64,000 nucleotides of DNA from Buchnera aphidicola (Uroleucon sonchi) (GTDB lineage: Bacteria > Pseudomonadota > Gammaproteobacteria > Enterobacterales > Enterobacteriaceae): the NCBI RefSeq assembly GCF_011035165.1, contig NZ_CP047588.1, forward strand, positions 550,350 through 614,349. The letters run 5' to 3'. Shown here piece after piece: positions 50,986-61,809 of this stretch. Below the pieces are notes generated by a model, which did no database searches, was not told the origin of the DNA, and saw nothing but the letters and a program-made list of their open reading frames with translations. Both the position numbers and the translations under genes were made by a program. Position 1 is the stretch's first letter. Each line of letters begins with the position of its first letter.

Positions 50986-51324
50986 TTATGTTGTAGACAT
51001 TTTTTTTATATGTTCATCTAAAAATTCTTTAAGTTGTATTTTAGAAATTGCACCAATTTTAGTAGCTAAAACTTCACTTTTATAAAATAACAATAGTGTA
51101 GGGATACTTCTAATTGAATATGTTGGAGCAATATTAGAATATTTTTCAATATTTACTTTTCCAATAGAAATACTGGAATACTCTATTGCTATTTCTTCTA
51201 AAATAGGAGCTAAAATTTTACAGGGATTACACCATGGAGCCCAAAAATCAACTAAAAAAAAATTTTTTGATTGTAAGACTTGTTCTGTAAAATTATGTTC
51301 CGTGAGTTCAATTATTGTATTCAT
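50986..51324 (-). CDS. trxA: Thioredoxin 1 with CNPC active site
   Basis: Small disulfide reductase. Fold landmarks are intact: FFLVDFWAPWC, the cis-proline segment RSIPTLLLF and the late GAISKIQLKEFLDEHI. The active site reads Cys32-Asn33-Pro34-Cys35 instead of the usual CGPC; the codon is AAT. The Gly33 change should alter redox potential or partner choice, but both cysteines are present and the protein looks functional. Length 112 (E. coli 109). Confidence 0.95.
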   Translation of the reverse strand: MNTIIELTEHNFTEQVLQSKNFFLVDFWAPWCNPCKILAPILEEIAIEYSSISIGKVNIEKYSNIAPTYSIRSIPTLLLFYKSEVLATKIGAISKIQLKEFLDEHIKKMSTT

Positions 51325-51489
51325 ATAAGTATTTTACTCGATAATAAAAAATTATTTGATTAATATAATTTACAATTTTATAATAAGAATTATATTCTAT
51401 CATTGTTCATAACTTTTTTAAAACTAAATTTAAAAAATTTATTTATAATAATTTTATTTATTGATTTTATTTATTATGTTACATTATTT

Positions 51490-53499
51490 TTATTTTGCAA
51501 TTATTTTTTTTAAATTCAATATTCTATATTTGCTCTTTTCTATTTGATCAATAGATGTATTTAAAACACATTTCTGATCCCATTTTAAATCTTCATGAGG
51601 TAATTCAAATAAAAATCTACTGGGCAACATATCCATTTTTTGTCCATATTTTTGATATGTTTGTGAGTAAGTAAAAAACAATTGTTTTTTTGCTCTTGTG
51701 ATTCCAACATAGGTTAATCGTCTTTCTTCTTCTAGATTATTTTTATCAATACTTTTTTGATTTGGAAGAATTCCTTCACACATGCCTATAATAAACACTG
51801 AAGAAAATTCTAATCCTTTAGAAGCATGTAAAGTCATTAATTGCACTTGATTATTTTTTTTATCTTTTGTATTTTGATTTGTCAAGTCACGAATAGTCAT
51901 TCGTTCAACAATTTGTGATAAATTCATAGGTTTTTCGAATATATTTCCTTCAATCATATTTTGAAACCATTTTGATAAAGTATGAATGTTATTTATGCTA
52001 TTTTCAATTTTATTCGATTCTTTAAACGTTTTAAAGATCCATTTTTCATAATGAGTATCATTGATAATATAATCAATAATATTATATTCTTTTAAAAAAG
52101 ATTTTTTAGTAAATTTTTTAATTTTTAAAATAAATTTTTTTATTTTGTTAATAGTATTTTGTGCTAAAAAACTATTAATTTCTAAATTTTCACTAACTTG
52201 AAAAAGGCTTTGTTTTGTTTCGTTGGCTTTGTCTTCTAATTTTTTTAGTGTAATTTTACCAATTTTACGTGAAGGAATATTTATAATTCGCATAAATGAA
52301 TCGTTATCATTATTATTAATAATCAGTCGTAAATAACTCAATAGATATTTGATTTCAGGACGGAAAAAAAACGATGATTTTTCAGAAATATAGTATGGAA
52401 TATTTTTTTTTATTAAAATTTTTTCAAGAATACGAGATTGATAATTATTTCTATATAAAATAGCATAATCTTCATATTTTGTATTATTTTTAATATTTTG
52501 TGTTATCATTGTTTCAACAATTTTTTCAGCTTCTTGTTCTTCATTTCTCCCTGTTAGAACCTTGATATAATTACCATACTGTAATTGAGAAAACAATTTT
52601 TTTTCTAAAAAATGGGTGTTATTGGCAATTAGACAATTAGCGATGTTTAGTATTCTTCCTGAAGATCGATAATTATGTTCCATTTTTATAATTTCTAAAT
52701 TTGGAAAGTCTTGTATAAGCGAATTGATATTTTTTGGATTGGCGCCTCTCCAGGTATAAATAGATTGGTCATCATCTCCAACTAATGTAAAATTTTTATT
52801 AGATTGAGTCAGTATTTTAATTAATTCATATTGACTATTATTCGTGTCTTGATATTCATCAACTAATAAGTAAGTAATTTTTTTTTGCCAACGATTTTGT
52901 ACAATTGTATTATTTTTTAATAATAGTGTAGGTATACAAATTAAATCATCAAAATCTAATATATTTGCTTCAGAAAGGTAATTATTATATTTTTCATAAA
53001 CATATGCAAAAAAATTTTCTTCATGAGATAATGTTGATTTATATACTTGTTCAGGTGTTAAAAATTTATTTTTCCAATGCGAAATCATAAATATAATTTT
53101 TTTTAATGATTTTATATTATTTTTAATTTCTTGTTGACATATTTTTTTTATTAAATGCACCTGATCTTTTTCATCAAACAGAGTAAAATTACTTTTTAAA
53201 TTTAATTCTTGAATTTCTTTTTTAATAATTTTTAATCCTAAAGAATGAAATGTAGAAACAATAATCTGATTGATCTTTAAATAATTTAAATGTTTTGATA
53301 AACGAACTCTCATTTCATCAGCAGCTTTATTAGTAAAAGTAATTGCTGCAATATTATGAGGTTGATATTGACCACAATTAATTAAGTAAATAATTTTATT
53401 AATAATAACTTTTGTTTTTCCAGATCCTGCCCCTGCTAATATTAAACAGGGACCATTTATATATTTAATAGCTCTTTTTTGTATAATATTTAAGCACAT
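51490..53499 (-). CDS. rep: ATP-dependent DNA helicase Rep
   Basis: UvrD/Rep-type 3'-5' helicase that helps forks pass obstacles. Walker A LAGAGSGKTKV near residue 25, motif Ia TFTNKAADEM, motif II DEYQDTN, motif III VGDDDQSIYTWRGA, motif V TLHASKGLEF and motif VI EEERRLTYVGITRAK are all present. Length 669 (E. coli 673). It lies between ilvC and trxA as in E. coli. Confidence 0.97.
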   Translation of the reverse strand: MCLNIIQKRAIKYINGPCLILAGAGSGKTKVIINKIIYLINCGQYQPHNIAAITFTNKAADEMRVRLSKHLNYLKINQIIVSTFHSLGLKIIKKEIQELNLKSNFTLFDEKDQVHLIKKICQQEIKNNIKSLKKIIFMISHWKNKFLTPEQVYKSTLSHEENFFAYVYEKYNNYLSEANILDFDDLICIPTLLLKNNTIVQNRWQKKITYLLVDEYQDTNNSQYELIKILTQSNKNFTLVGDDDQSIYTWRGANPKNINSLIQDFPNLEIIKMEHNYRSSGRILNIANCLIANNTHFLEKKLFSQLQYGNYIKVLTGRNEEQEAEKIVETMITQNIKNNTKYEDYAILYRNNYQSRILEKILIKKNIPYYISEKSSFFFRPEIKYLLSYLRLIINNNDNDSFMRIINIPSRKIGKITLKKLEDKANETKQSLFQVSENLEINSFLAQNTINKIKKFILKIKKFTKKSFLKEYNIIDYIINDTHYEKWIFKTFKESNKIENSINNIHTLSKWFQNMIEGNIFEKPMNLSQIVERMTIRDLTNQNTKDKKNNQVQLMTLHASKGLEFSSVFIIGMCEGILPNQKSIDKNNLEEERRLTYVGITRAKKQLFFTYSQTYQKYGQKMDMLPSRFLFELPHEDLKWDQKCVLNTSIDQIEKSKYRILNLKKIIAK

Positions 53500-53552
53500 A
53501 TAAAATAGTAAAGTTGATTTAATAAATATGTTGCAATAATTTTAAAAATTTT

Positions 53553-55025
53553 TTATTTTGCAACTGCAATTTCTTTCATTTTTGTCATATAACTTCTTAA
53601 CTTACGTCCAACAATTTCTATAGGATGATTACGAATCATTTCATTAATTTGATATAATTCAATATTATTAATTTTTTCATTTAAAAATTCTGAACCAAGA
53701 TCAGATGCATTAATTTTGGACATAAATGTTTTTAAAATTGGATACGCTGACGCAGAAAAAAGATAATTACCATATTCTGCAGTATCAGAAATTACTTTAT
53801 TCATTTCATATAATTTTTTTCTTGCAATAGTATTAGCTATTAATGGTAGTTCATGCAAAGATTCATAATATGCTGATTCTTCAATAATACCTGAATTAAG
53901 CATGGTTTCAAAAGATAATTCAATTCCAGCTTTTAATATAGCAACCATTAATATACCATGATCATAATATTCTTGTTCTGGTATTTTTTTATTATATATA
54001 GGAGCTTGTTCAAATGCTGTATTTTTGGTTTCTTTTCTCCATTTTAATAATTTTGCATCATTATTTTTCCAATCTTTCATCATTTCACTAGAAAAGTCTC
54101 CTGAAATAATATCATTCATATGTTTTTGAAATAATGATGAGCATATTTCTTTAATTTCTTCAGAAAGTTGATAAGCTCGTATTTTAGATGCATTAGACAA
54201 TCGATCCATCATTAAGGTGATACCACCATGTTTTAAAGATTCTGTGATAACTTCCCATCCATATTGTATTAGTTTGGATGAATATGCAGCATCGTATTTA
54301 TTTGCAATTAATTTTTCATAACATAATAATGAAGCAGTTTGTAGCATACCGCATAAAATAGTTTGTTCTCCCATTAAATCTGATTTAACTTCAGCTACAA
54401 AAGATGATTCAAGTACTCCTGCTCGATGTGATCCAATAGAAAAAGCCCATGCTTTTGCGATATCTAAACCGATCTGATGGATATCATTTTCATTATGTAC
54501 AGCAATTAATGTAGGTACACCAAAACCTCTTATGTATTCTTCTCGAACTTCAGTTCCAGGGCATTTAGGAGCTACCATGATAACAGTAATATCTTTTCTA
54601 ATTTTTTCTCCAAATTCTACAATATTAAATCCATGTGAATAACCTAAACAAGAATTTTTTTTCATTAATTCTTGTAAAATTTTCACGACGTTATGATGTT
54701 CTTTATCAGGAGTTAAATTAATAACTAAATCAGCATTGGGTATTAATGATTCATAATCATCTACTTTAAAATTATTTTTTTTTGCATTAATCCAAGATTG
54801 ATTTTTACTTAGAATACTATTTTTTTTTAGTGCAAAGGAAATGTTTAATCCAGCATCTCTCATATTCAGTCCTTGATTTAAACCTTGAGCTCCACAACCT
54901 ACAATCACTATATTTTTATTTTTTAAAATATTATTTTTATTATTAAATTCTTGTTGATTCATAAAACGACATTGTTTTATTTGATTAATTTTTTGACTAA
55001 AATTTAATTTATTAAAATAATTCAT
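53553..55025 (-). CDS. ilvC: Ketol-acid reductoisomerase (class II)
   Basis: Second common step of isoleucine and valine synthesis. NADPH-binding [18 protein letters not shown] near residue 45; the metal ligands Asp and Glu are in [21 protein letters not shown] near 212-228; the duplicated C-terminal helical domain makes it class II. Length 490 (E. coli 491). ilvD is 31 bases upstream on the same strand, a tighter pairing than in E. coli, where ilvC is a separate unit. Branched-chain amino acids are among those supplied to the aphid. Confidence 0.98.
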   Translation of the reverse strand: MNYFNKLNFSQKINQIKQCRFMNQQEFNNKNNILKNKNIVIVGCGAQGLNQGLNMRDAGLNISFALKKNSILSKNQSWINAKKNNFKVDDYESLIPNADLVINLTPDKEHHNVVKILQELMKKNSCLGYSHGFNIVEFGEKIRKDITVIMVAPKCPGTEVREEYIRGFGVPTLIAVHNENDIHQIGLDIAKAWAFSIGSHRAGVLESSFVAEVKSDLMGEQTILCGMLQTASLLCYEKLIANKYDAAYSSKLIQYGWEVITESLKHGGITLMMDRLSNASKIRAYQLSEEIKEICSSLFQKHMNDIISGDFSSEMMKDWKNNDAKLLKWRKETKNTAFEQAPIYNKKIPEQEYYDHGILMVAILKAGIELSFETMLNSGIIEESAYYESLHELPLIANTIARKKLYEMNKVISDTAEYGNYLFSASAYPILKTFMSKINASDLGSEFLNEKINNIELYQINEMIRNHPIEIVGRKLRSYMTKMKEIAVAK

Positions 55026-55056
55026 TATTACAATTCCTATTGATCAAAGAATATAT

Positions 55057-56910
55057 CTAAATATTAGATAACTTTTTGTAATCTCTTACAGCTCCTTTAT
55101 CAGCACTAGTACAAAAAAAAGCATATGTTTTTAAAGCTGCAGATACGTATCTTTTCCGATTTTTTGGTTTATAAGCTAAACATCCGTGTAATTTTTCTTG
55201 GATCATACGATGAGATAATTCTTTTTTTGTCACATCTAAATGAATGGTTCTATTTAAAATATTAATATGAATTATATCGTTGTTTTTAACTAAAGCAATG
55301 ACACCTTGATTTGCTGCTTCAGGTGAAATATGACCTATAGATAATCCCGATGTACCTCCTGAGAATCGACCATCAGTAATTAATGCGCATTTTTTTTCTA
55401 ATTTCATAGATTTTAAATATGTAGTTGGATATAACATTTCCTGCATTCCTGGACCTCCTTTAGGTCCTTCATAACGAATAACAATTACATCTCCAGGAAT
55501 TATCTCATTATTTAAAATAGCATTGACAGCATCTTCTTGGCTTTCATAAACTTTAGCAGTTCCTGAAAAAATATAATTACTTTTGTTTATTCCAGCTGTT
55601 TTGATAATACAACCATTTTTAGCTAAATTTCCATATAAAATTGCTAATCCTCCATCTTGACTATAAGCATAGTTACAAGATCGAATACAACCATTTTTAC
55701 GATCATAATCTAAATTATCCCATCTAAAATCTTGAGAATATGGTTTAATTGTACGTACACCTCCTGGTCCAGCTTTAAACATATTAATTATATCAGAATT
55801 GTTTGTTGAAAAAATATCATATTGATTTAATATATCTTCTAAATTTAATTGTAAAATATGTTTTGTATTTTTATTTAATAAATTGGCATTATTTAATTCC
55901 TTTAAAATTGCCATTACTCCTCCTGCACGATGAACATCTTCAACATGATATTTCGTAGTACTTGGAGATACTTTACAAATATGAGGAATTTTTTTAGAGA
56001 GAACGTCAATATCTGACATTTTAAAATTTATTTTTGCTTCTTGAGCTGCCGCTAATAGATGCAAAATAGTATTCGTTGATCCTCCCATTGCAATATCTAA
56101 CATCATTGCATTCTGAAAAGATGCTAGATTAGCAATATTTCTAGGTAAAACATTATCATTATCATTTTTATAATATTCTTCAGTGATTTTCACGATAATT
56201 TTTGCAGATTGAATAAATAAATTTTTACGATCAATATGAGTCGCTAATAGGGTTCCATTTCCTGGCAAAGACAAACCTAGCGCTTCCGTTAAACAATTCA
56301 TAGAATTTGCTGTAAACATACCTGAACAAGAGCCACATGTAGGACAAGCAGACATTTCAATATTTTTAATTATATTACTTGATTCATATTTATTTCCTCC
56401 ATGTATGATAGCATCAACTAAATCTACTTTGATTATTTGATCATTTTTTTTAATTTTCCCTGCTTCCATGGGTCCACCTGATACAAAAATTGATGGTATA
56501 TTTAGTCTTAATGATGCCATAAGCATTCCTGGAGTTATTTTGTCACAATTGGAGATGCAAATCATTGCATCAGCACAATGAGCGTTAATAACATATTCTA
56601 TTGAATCTGCAATCAATTCACGTGATGGCAAAGAATATAACATGCCTGAATGTCCCATAGCTATTCCATCATCGATTGCAATCGTATTAAATTCTTTTGC
56701 GACACCTCCACATTTTTGAATTTCATTAGAAATTAATTTTCCTACTTCTTGTAAATGAATATGGCCTGGAACAAATTGAGAAAATGAATTTACTATTGCA
56801 ATAATTGGTTTTTTAAAATCTTCATCAGTCATGCCTGTTGCTCTCCATAATGATCTTGCTCCAGACATGTTTCTACCATGAGTAGTTTTAAAAGAACGGT
56901 ATTGAATCAT
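55057..56910 (-). CDS. ilvD: Dihydroxy-acid dehydratase
   Basis: Fe-S dehydratase after IlvC in isoleucine/valine synthesis. Cluster cysteines are in [11 protein letters not shown] and in [34 protein letters not shown] and [20 protein letters not shown] are signatures. Length 617 (E. coli 616). Its cluster depends on the isc genes downstream. Likely co-transcribed with ilvC. Confidence 0.98.
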   Translation of the reverse strand: MIQYRSFKTTHGRNMSGARSLWRATGMTDEDFKKPIIAIVNSFSQFVPGHIHLQEVGKLISNEIQKCGGVAKEFNTIAIDDGIAMGHSGMLYSLPSRELIADSIEYVINAHCADAMICISNCDKITPGMLMASLRLNIPSIFVSGGPMEAGKIKKNDQIIKVDLVDAIIHGGNKYESSNIIKNIEMSACPTCGSCSGMFTANSMNCLTEALGLSLPGNGTLLATHIDRKNLFIQSAKIIVKITEEYYKNDNDNVLPRNIANLASFQNAMMLDIAMGGSTNTILHLLAAAQEAKINFKMSDIDVLSKKIPHICKVSPSTTKYHVEDVHRAGGVMAILKELNNANLLNKNTKHILQLNLEDILNQYDIFSTNNSDIINMFKAGPGGVRTIKPYSQDFRWDNLDYDRKNGCIRSCNYAYSQDGGLAILYGNLAKNGCIIKTAGINKSNYIFSGTAKVYESQEDAVNAILNNEIIPGDVIVIRYEGPKGGPGMQEMLYPTTYLKSMKLEKKCALITDGRFSGGTSGLSIGHISPEAANQGVIALVKNNDIIHINILNRTIHLDVTKKELSHRMIQEKLHGCLAYKPKNRKRYVSAALKTYAFFCTSADKGAVRDYKKLSNI

Positions 56911-57157
56911 TTTAGAAGAACTCCAAAAAACAAGATAATCTTAAAAAAATATTTTATTTCAATTTATTATAATTATTTTTAAATTATAATCTTTTGAAAA
57001 TTAATTAATTCGATATTATTGTTTTTAAATGAAAATAAAAAGAGGAATTATATTTTTGATATAATGAAAAATGTGATGTTAATATTTTTTAAATACATTT
57101 AATTCGTTTAAAAAAATTAAAATGATTATTAAAAATTTTTAATACGTGAGATTATTT

Positions 57158-57230
57158 CAGGGGCGGAAGGATTTGAACCTACAACTTTCGGTTTTGGAGA
57201 CCGATGCTCTACCAATTGAACTACGCCCCT
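57158..57230 (-). tRNA. tRNA-Trp (anticodon CCA)
   Basis: Minus strand: AGGGGCGTAGTTCAATTGG start, anticodon loop CTCCAAAA with CCA, ending CGCCCCT plus discriminator G. Near-identical to E. coli trpT. The 3' CCA is not encoded. Confidence 0.96.
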
Positions 57231-57397
57231 AATAATTTTAAAATTATTTAAAAATATTATATTCTGAATGTTAATAAAAGTCTAGTATCTTATTAAAGAT
57301 ATTTAAAAATAACAGATTTAAAGTAATTTTTAAATCTAATATTTTTATAAAATGATAGAATATAAATTTTAAATTTTATTAAAGGCAGATATTTTAT

Positions 57398-58612
57398 ATG
57401 AAACTTCCAGTATATTTAGATTATGCTGCAACTACTCCGGTAGAGTATCAAGTTGCAAAAAAAATGATGAATTACTTAACAATAGATGGAACATTTGGAA
57501 ATGCTGCATCACGTTCTCATAAATTTGGTTGGCATGCTGAAGAAGCAGTAGATATTGCTCGTAATCAAATAGCAGAATTAATTTCAGCAGATGCTCGTGA
57601 AATTATTTTTACCTCTGGAGCTACAGAATCAAATAATTTAGCAATAAAAGGTATAGCTTTTTTTCATAAAAAAAAAGGTCAGCATATAATTACAAGTAAA
57701 ACAGAGCACAAATCAGTTTTAGATTCTTGTAGATATCTTGAAAGTAAAGGATTCAATGTTACTTATTTAACACCAAAAAACAATGGTATTATTGATTTAA
57801 ATGATTTAAAAAATAGTATTCAAAAAGATACTATACTTGTTTCTATAATGCATGTAAATAATGAAATTGGTATTATACAAGATATTAATAGCATCTCAAA
57901 AATTTGTAAAAATTACAATATTTTTTTTCATGTAGATGCAACTCAGAGTATAGGAAAAATTCCTATTAATTTAAATAAAATTAATATAGATTTAATGTCT
58001 TTTTCTGCTCATAAAGTTTATGGACCAAAAGGAATTGGAGGTTTGTATGTACGTCGTAAACCTCGTGTTCGATTATTACCTTTAATACATGGAGGAGGTC
58101 ATGAGAGAGGTATGCGTTCAGGTACGCTTGCAGTACATCAAATTGTAGGGATGGGTGAAGCATTTATGCTAGCAAAGCAGAAAATACATGATGATTTTGT
58201 TTATACAATAAAATTAAGAAATTTACTTTGGAATGGTATTAAAAACATTGAAGAAGTATATTTAAATAGTGATTTACAGCAAGGAGTGCCACATATATTA
58301 AATGTAAGTTTTAATTATGTTGAAGGTGAATCATTAATTATGGCCCTTAAAGATTTAGCTATTTCTTCAGGATCAGCTTGCACATCTGCCAGTTTAGAAC
58401 CTTCTTATGTATTAAAATCTTTAGGAATCAAAGATGAATTAGCTCATAGTTCTATTCGATTTTCAATAGGTCGATTTACAACACAAGAAGATATAATACA
58501 TACAATTAAATTAGTACATAATTCTATTTATAAATTACGGGAACTTTCTCCTTTGTGGGAAATGTTTAAGTCAGGAGTTGATTTAAATAGTATAGAATGG
58601 GATCATAGTTAA
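57398..58612 (+). CDS. iscS: Cysteine desulfurase IscS
   Basis: PLP enzyme that takes sulfur from cysteine for Fe-S clusters and tRNA thiolation. The PLP lysine is in [12 protein letters not shown] and the sulfur-carrying cysteine in [17 protein letters not shown]. Length 404 is exactly that of E. coli IscS. The E. coli regulator iscR is absent upstream. First gene of iscS-iscU-hscB-hscA-fdx. Confidence 0.98.
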   Translation: MKLPVYLDYAATTPVEYQVAKKMMNYLTIDGTFGNAASRSHKFGWHAEEAVDIARNQIAELISADAREIIFTSGATESNNLAIKGIAFFHKKKGQHIITSKTEHKSVLDSCRYLESKGFNVTYLTPKNNGIIDLNDLKNSIQKDTILVSIMHVNNEIGIIQDINSISKICKNYNIFFHVDATQSIGKIPINLNKINIDLMSFSAHKVYGPKGIGGLYVRRKPRVRLLPLIHGGGHERGMRSGTLAVHQIVGMGEAFMLAKQKIHDDFVYTIKLRNLLWNGIKNIEEVYLNSDLQQGVPHILNVSFNYVEGESLIMALKDLAISSGSACTSASLEPSYVLKSLGIKDELAHSSIRFSIGRFTTQEDIIHTIKLVHNSIYKLRELSPLWEMFKSGVDLNSIEWDHS

Positions 58613-58639
58613 ATTTTATTAATATAAAGGTAAAATTAT

Positions 58640-59026
58640 ATGGCTTATAGTAAAAAAGTAATGGATCATTATGAAAATCCAAGAAATGTCGGTTCTTTTT
58701 CTAGTTCTGACGCTAATGTCGGTAGTGGTTTAGTTGGCGCTCCTGCTTGTGGTGATGTGATGAAATTGCAAATTAAAGTAAACAAAAAAGGTATTATAGA
58801 AGATGCGTGCTTTAAAACATATGGTTGTGGATCTGCTATAGCATCAAGCTCATTAGTTACAGAATGGGTAAAAGGTAAATCTATTATTGAAGCTGAATCA
58901 ATTCGAAATACAACTATAGTAGAAGAATTAGAATTGCCACCAGTAAAAATTCATTGTTCTATTTTAGCCGAAGATGCAATTAAAGCTGCTATTGCTGATT
59001 ACAAAAGTAAAAAATCTTTAAAATGA
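58640..59026 (+). CDS. iscU: Fe-S cluster assembly scaffold IscU
   Basis: Scaffold on which clusters are built. The three cluster cysteines are in APACGDVMKL, KTYGCGSAIASSS and KIHCSILAEDA; LPPVK before the last is the HscA recognition motif. Length 128 equals E. coli. iscA, which follows iscU in E. coli, is missing and a hairpin stands there instead. Confidence 0.98.
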   Translation: MAYSKKVMDHYENPRNVGSFSSSDANVGSGLVGAPACGDVMKLQIKVNKKGIIEDACFKTYGCGSAIASSSLVTEWVKGKSIIEAESIRNTTIVEELELPPVKIHCSILAEDAIKAAIADYKSKKSLK

Positions 59027-59040
59027 TTATATTTAATTAC

Positions 59041-59068
59041 ATGTTGAAAGAATATTTTCTTTCAACAT
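59041..59068. repeat. Inverted repeat between iscU and hscB
   Basis: Ten-base arms ATGTTGAAAG and CTTTCAACAT around an 8-base AATATTTT loop, followed by ATGATTATT with no strong T tract. It lies inside the operon, at the place iscA occupies in E. coli. It may tune expression or mRNA stability between iscSU and the chaperone genes. Confidence 0.6.
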
Positions 59069-59106
59069 ATGATTATTATAATAATATATTTTAATATAGG
59101 TGAAAT

Positions 59107-59628
59107 ATGGATTATTTTACATTATTTAATTTACCAAAAAAATTTGAAATTAATCAGAAATTATTATTTGACAATTTTTATGCATTACAATCAAAATTTC
59201 ATCCTGATTTATTTATTAATTATACATCTTTAAAAAAAGAAATAATTTTAAAAAAATCAATAGAACTTAATTTAGGTTATAAAACATTAAAAGATTTTTT
59301 AAGTAGAGCAATGTATTTGCTTTCTTTATATGGATATAAAATAAATACAGAAAGCGTTTTATTAAATCAAAATCGTTTTTTAGTAAAATATTTTGCTTTA
59401 TATGAAGAAATTGATAATTTAAAAAAAAATAGTTTTAATATAAAAAACTGGAATTGTGTTTTAGATAAAGTAGATAAAAAAATTATGTTTTGTAAAAAAA
59501 ATATTGAACTGGAATTTAAAGAAGAGAATTATGAAAAAATTGTTATTATAATAGAAAAATTACTATTTTTAAAAAAAATAAAATTAAGTTTAAAAAAAGA
59601 ACGTAATTTATTTTTAAGACAAAAATAA
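59107..59628 (+). CDS. hscB: Fe-S co-chaperone HscB
   Basis: J-domain co-chaperone that brings IscU to HscA. The N-terminal J-domain starts MDYFTLFNLPKKFEI and has the essential HPD in SKFHPDLF near residue 33. The C-terminal helical domain binds IscU and is highly lysine-rich and diverged. Length 173 (E. coli 171). AGGTGAA just before the ATG is the ribosome binding site. Confidence 0.94.
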   Translation: MDYFTLFNLPKKFEINQKLLFDNFYALQSKFHPDLFINYTSLKKEIILKKSIELNLGYKTLKDFLSRAMYLLSLYGYKINTESVLLNQNRFLVKYFALYEEIDNLKKNSFNIKNWNCVLDKVDKKIMFCKKNIELEFKEENYEKIVIIIEKLLFLKKIKLSLKKERNLFLRQK

Positions 59629-59643
59629 TTAAGGTATGTGTAT

Positions 59644-61470
59644 ATGGTTTGTTTGAAAAAAAAACATGAAAAAAAATTATTATTAGGTATTGATCTTGGA
59701 ACTACTTATTCATTAGTAGCTACAGTAATCAATAATAATGCAACGTTATTACTAGACGATAAAAAACGCTATTTATTACCATCTATTGTAAATTATAAAA
59801 AAAATTCCATTACAGTAGGTTGGGATGCGATAAAAGATACTGTTCAAGATCCTACTAATACTATCAGCTCTGTCAAGCGTTTACTTGGTCGTTCTTTAAG
59901 TTTTATTAAAAATAATTTTCCTATTTTACCATATTTAATTGAAGAAAATGAAAAAAAAGGTATTTTTTTTCGTACTGATTCAGGTTGTATTACTCCTGTT
60001 GATGTTTCTAGTGAGATATTAAAAAGTTTAAAAGAAAGAGCTATTTTTTTATTTAATCAAGAAATACATGCAAGTGTTATTACAGTTCCAGCGTATTTTA
60101 ATGATATTCAAAAAAAAGAAACCCAAAGAGCAGCTATTTTAGCAAAAATAAATTTAATAAAATTATTAAATGAACCGACAGCGGCAGCGTTTGCATATAA
60201 TTTACAGATACAGAAAAAAGAAATTATTTTTGTTTATGATTTAGGTGGTGGTACTTTTGATATTTCTATATTAAAGTTACATAAAGGAATGTTTGAAGTA
60301 TTAGCATCTAGTGGTGATACTCATTTAGGTGGTGATGACTTTGATTATGTATTAGCAAATTATATTTATAAAAAGTCAAATTTATTAAATAAATACAATA
60401 TTATTTTGCAATCTAAATTATTAAAAATTGCTAAATTAACAAAAATTAAATTAACAGAATACAAAAAAGTTAAAGTAAATTTTTTAAATTGGGAAGGATA
60501 TATTACACGAGATGAATTTAATTCAATTATTTTATCTTTTGTACAAAAAACATTATTCATTTGTTCTGATCTTTTAGAAGAAATTAATTTATCTATTGAA
60601 AAAATAGCAGAAGTAATAATGGTAGGAGGATCAACTCGTGTTCCATTGGTACATGATCAAGTTGCTCATTTTTTTAAAAAAAAATTATTAAACGATATTA
60701 ATCCAGATCAAGTTGTAGCAATTGGTGCAGCATTACATGCTAATATGTTGATTAATAATAATATTAAAAATAAAATAATTTTATTAGATGTTATACCTCT
60801 TTCATTAGGTATTGAAGTAATGGGAGGTTTTGTTGAAAAGATCATATTACGCAATACTACTCTTCCTGTTATAAAAACAAAAGAATTTACAACATATAAA
60901 GATAATCAAACATCTATTTTGATACACGTGGTTCAAGGTGAAAGAGAATTAGTAAAAGATTGTATTTCATTATCTCGTTTTGTTTTAAAAAATATCATAC
61001 CTCAAAAAGCTGGTTTAGTTCGTATTTCTGTGACATTTCAAGTTAATACAGATGGATTAATTAATATTTCTGTTTTAGATAAAAATAGTAATCAAGAAAA
61101 AAAAGTACAAATTAATAATACTGTATTAACAAAAATTGATACTACCAAAATAATAAAAAATTCTTTAAAACATTTGAAAGATGATTATTACTTAAGAGTA
61201 AAAGAAGAAAAAAAAATGGAATCTTTACGTGTGTTAAATATTGTCAATAACGCTTTAATAAAGTATCAACATTCAATACCTTTTGAAGAATTGAAAAAAA
61301 TAAAATTTTTTCAAGAAAAATTAAAAGAATCTATTGAAAAAGATGATTTTTTTGCTATTAAAGAAAATTTAAAAAAATTAGATGCAGCTAGTATAAATTT
61401 TTTTTCATTGCAATTAAAAAATACTATTCGTTGTTCATCTATCAAAAATATTTTAAAAGAGGATGTATAA
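59644..61470 (+). CDS. hscA: Fe-S assembly Hsp70 chaperone HscA
   Basis: Specialised Hsp70 that acts on IscU. ATPase domain: GIDLGTTYSLVA (usual Asn is Tyr here), LLNEPTAAAFAYN, FVYDLGGGTFDISIL, VMVGGSTRVPLV. Substrate domain follows from about residue 385 (LLDVIPLSLGIEVMGG). ATG at 59644 lies nine bases after AAGG and is preferred over a GTG at 59638; this gives 608 residues (E. coli 616). fdx begins directly after the stop. Confidence 0.95.
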   Translation: MVCLKKKHEKKLLLGIDLGTTYSLVATVINNNATLLLDDKKRYLLPSIVNYKKNSITVGWDAIKDTVQDPTNTISSVKRLLGRSLSFIKNNFPILPYLIEENEKKGIFFRTDSGCITPVDVSSEILKSLKERAIFLFNQEIHASVITVPAYFNDIQKKETQRAAILAKINLIKLLNEPTAAAFAYNLQIQKKEIIFVYDLGGGTFDISILKLHKGMFEVLASSGDTHLGGDDFDYVLANYIYKKSNLLNKYNIILQSKLLKIAKLTKIKLTEYKKVKVNFLNWEGYITRDEFNSIILSFVQKTLFICSDLLEEINLSIEKIAEVIMVGGSTRVPLVHDQVAHFFKKKLLNDINPDQVVAIGAALHANMLINNNIKNKIILLDVIPLSLGIEVMGGFVEKIILRNTTLPVIKTKEFTTYKDNQTSILIHVVQGERELVKDCISLSRFVLKNIIPQKAGLVRISVTFQVNTDGLINISVLDKNSNQEKKVQINNTVLTKIDTTKIIKNSLKHLKDDYYLRVKEEKKMESLRVLNIVNNALIKYQHSIPFEELKKIKFFQEKLKESIEKDDFFAIKENLKKLDAASINFFSLQLKNTIRCSSIKNILKEDV

Positions 61471-61809
61471 ATGCCTATTGTTTTATTTTTACCGCATAAA
61501 ATTATTTTACCAACAGGTGCTAAATTGCAAGCAAATAAGGGAGAAACAATATTAAATGTTGCTTTAAGAAATAATATTAAATTAGAGCATGCATGTGAAC
61601 AATCATGCGCATGCAGCACTTGTCATTGTATTATCAGAAAAGGGTTTGCATCTGTATTAGGTTGGTCTGAAAAAGAAGAAGATATTTTAGATAAAGCTTG
61701 GGGCCTCGAATCTGAAAGTCGTTTAAGCTGCCAAGCTATTATTGGAGATGTAGATATTGAAGTAGAAATTCCTTTATATAATTTAAATTATACTACAGAG
61801 AAATATTAG
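61471..61809 (+). CDS. fdx: [2Fe-2S] ferredoxin Fdx
   Basis: Electron donor for Fe-S cluster assembly. The cluster cysteines are in [14 protein letters not shown] and in RLSCQAI. Length 112 (E. coli 111). Its ATG follows the hscA stop with no gap, and its stop overlaps the stop of der on the other strand by four bases. iscX is absent. Confidence 0.97.
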   Translation: MPIVLFLPHKIILPTGAKLQANKGETILNVALRNNIKLEHACEQSCACSTCHCIIRKGFASVLGWSEKEEDILDKAWGLESESRLSCQAIIGDVDIEVEIPLYNLNYTTEKY

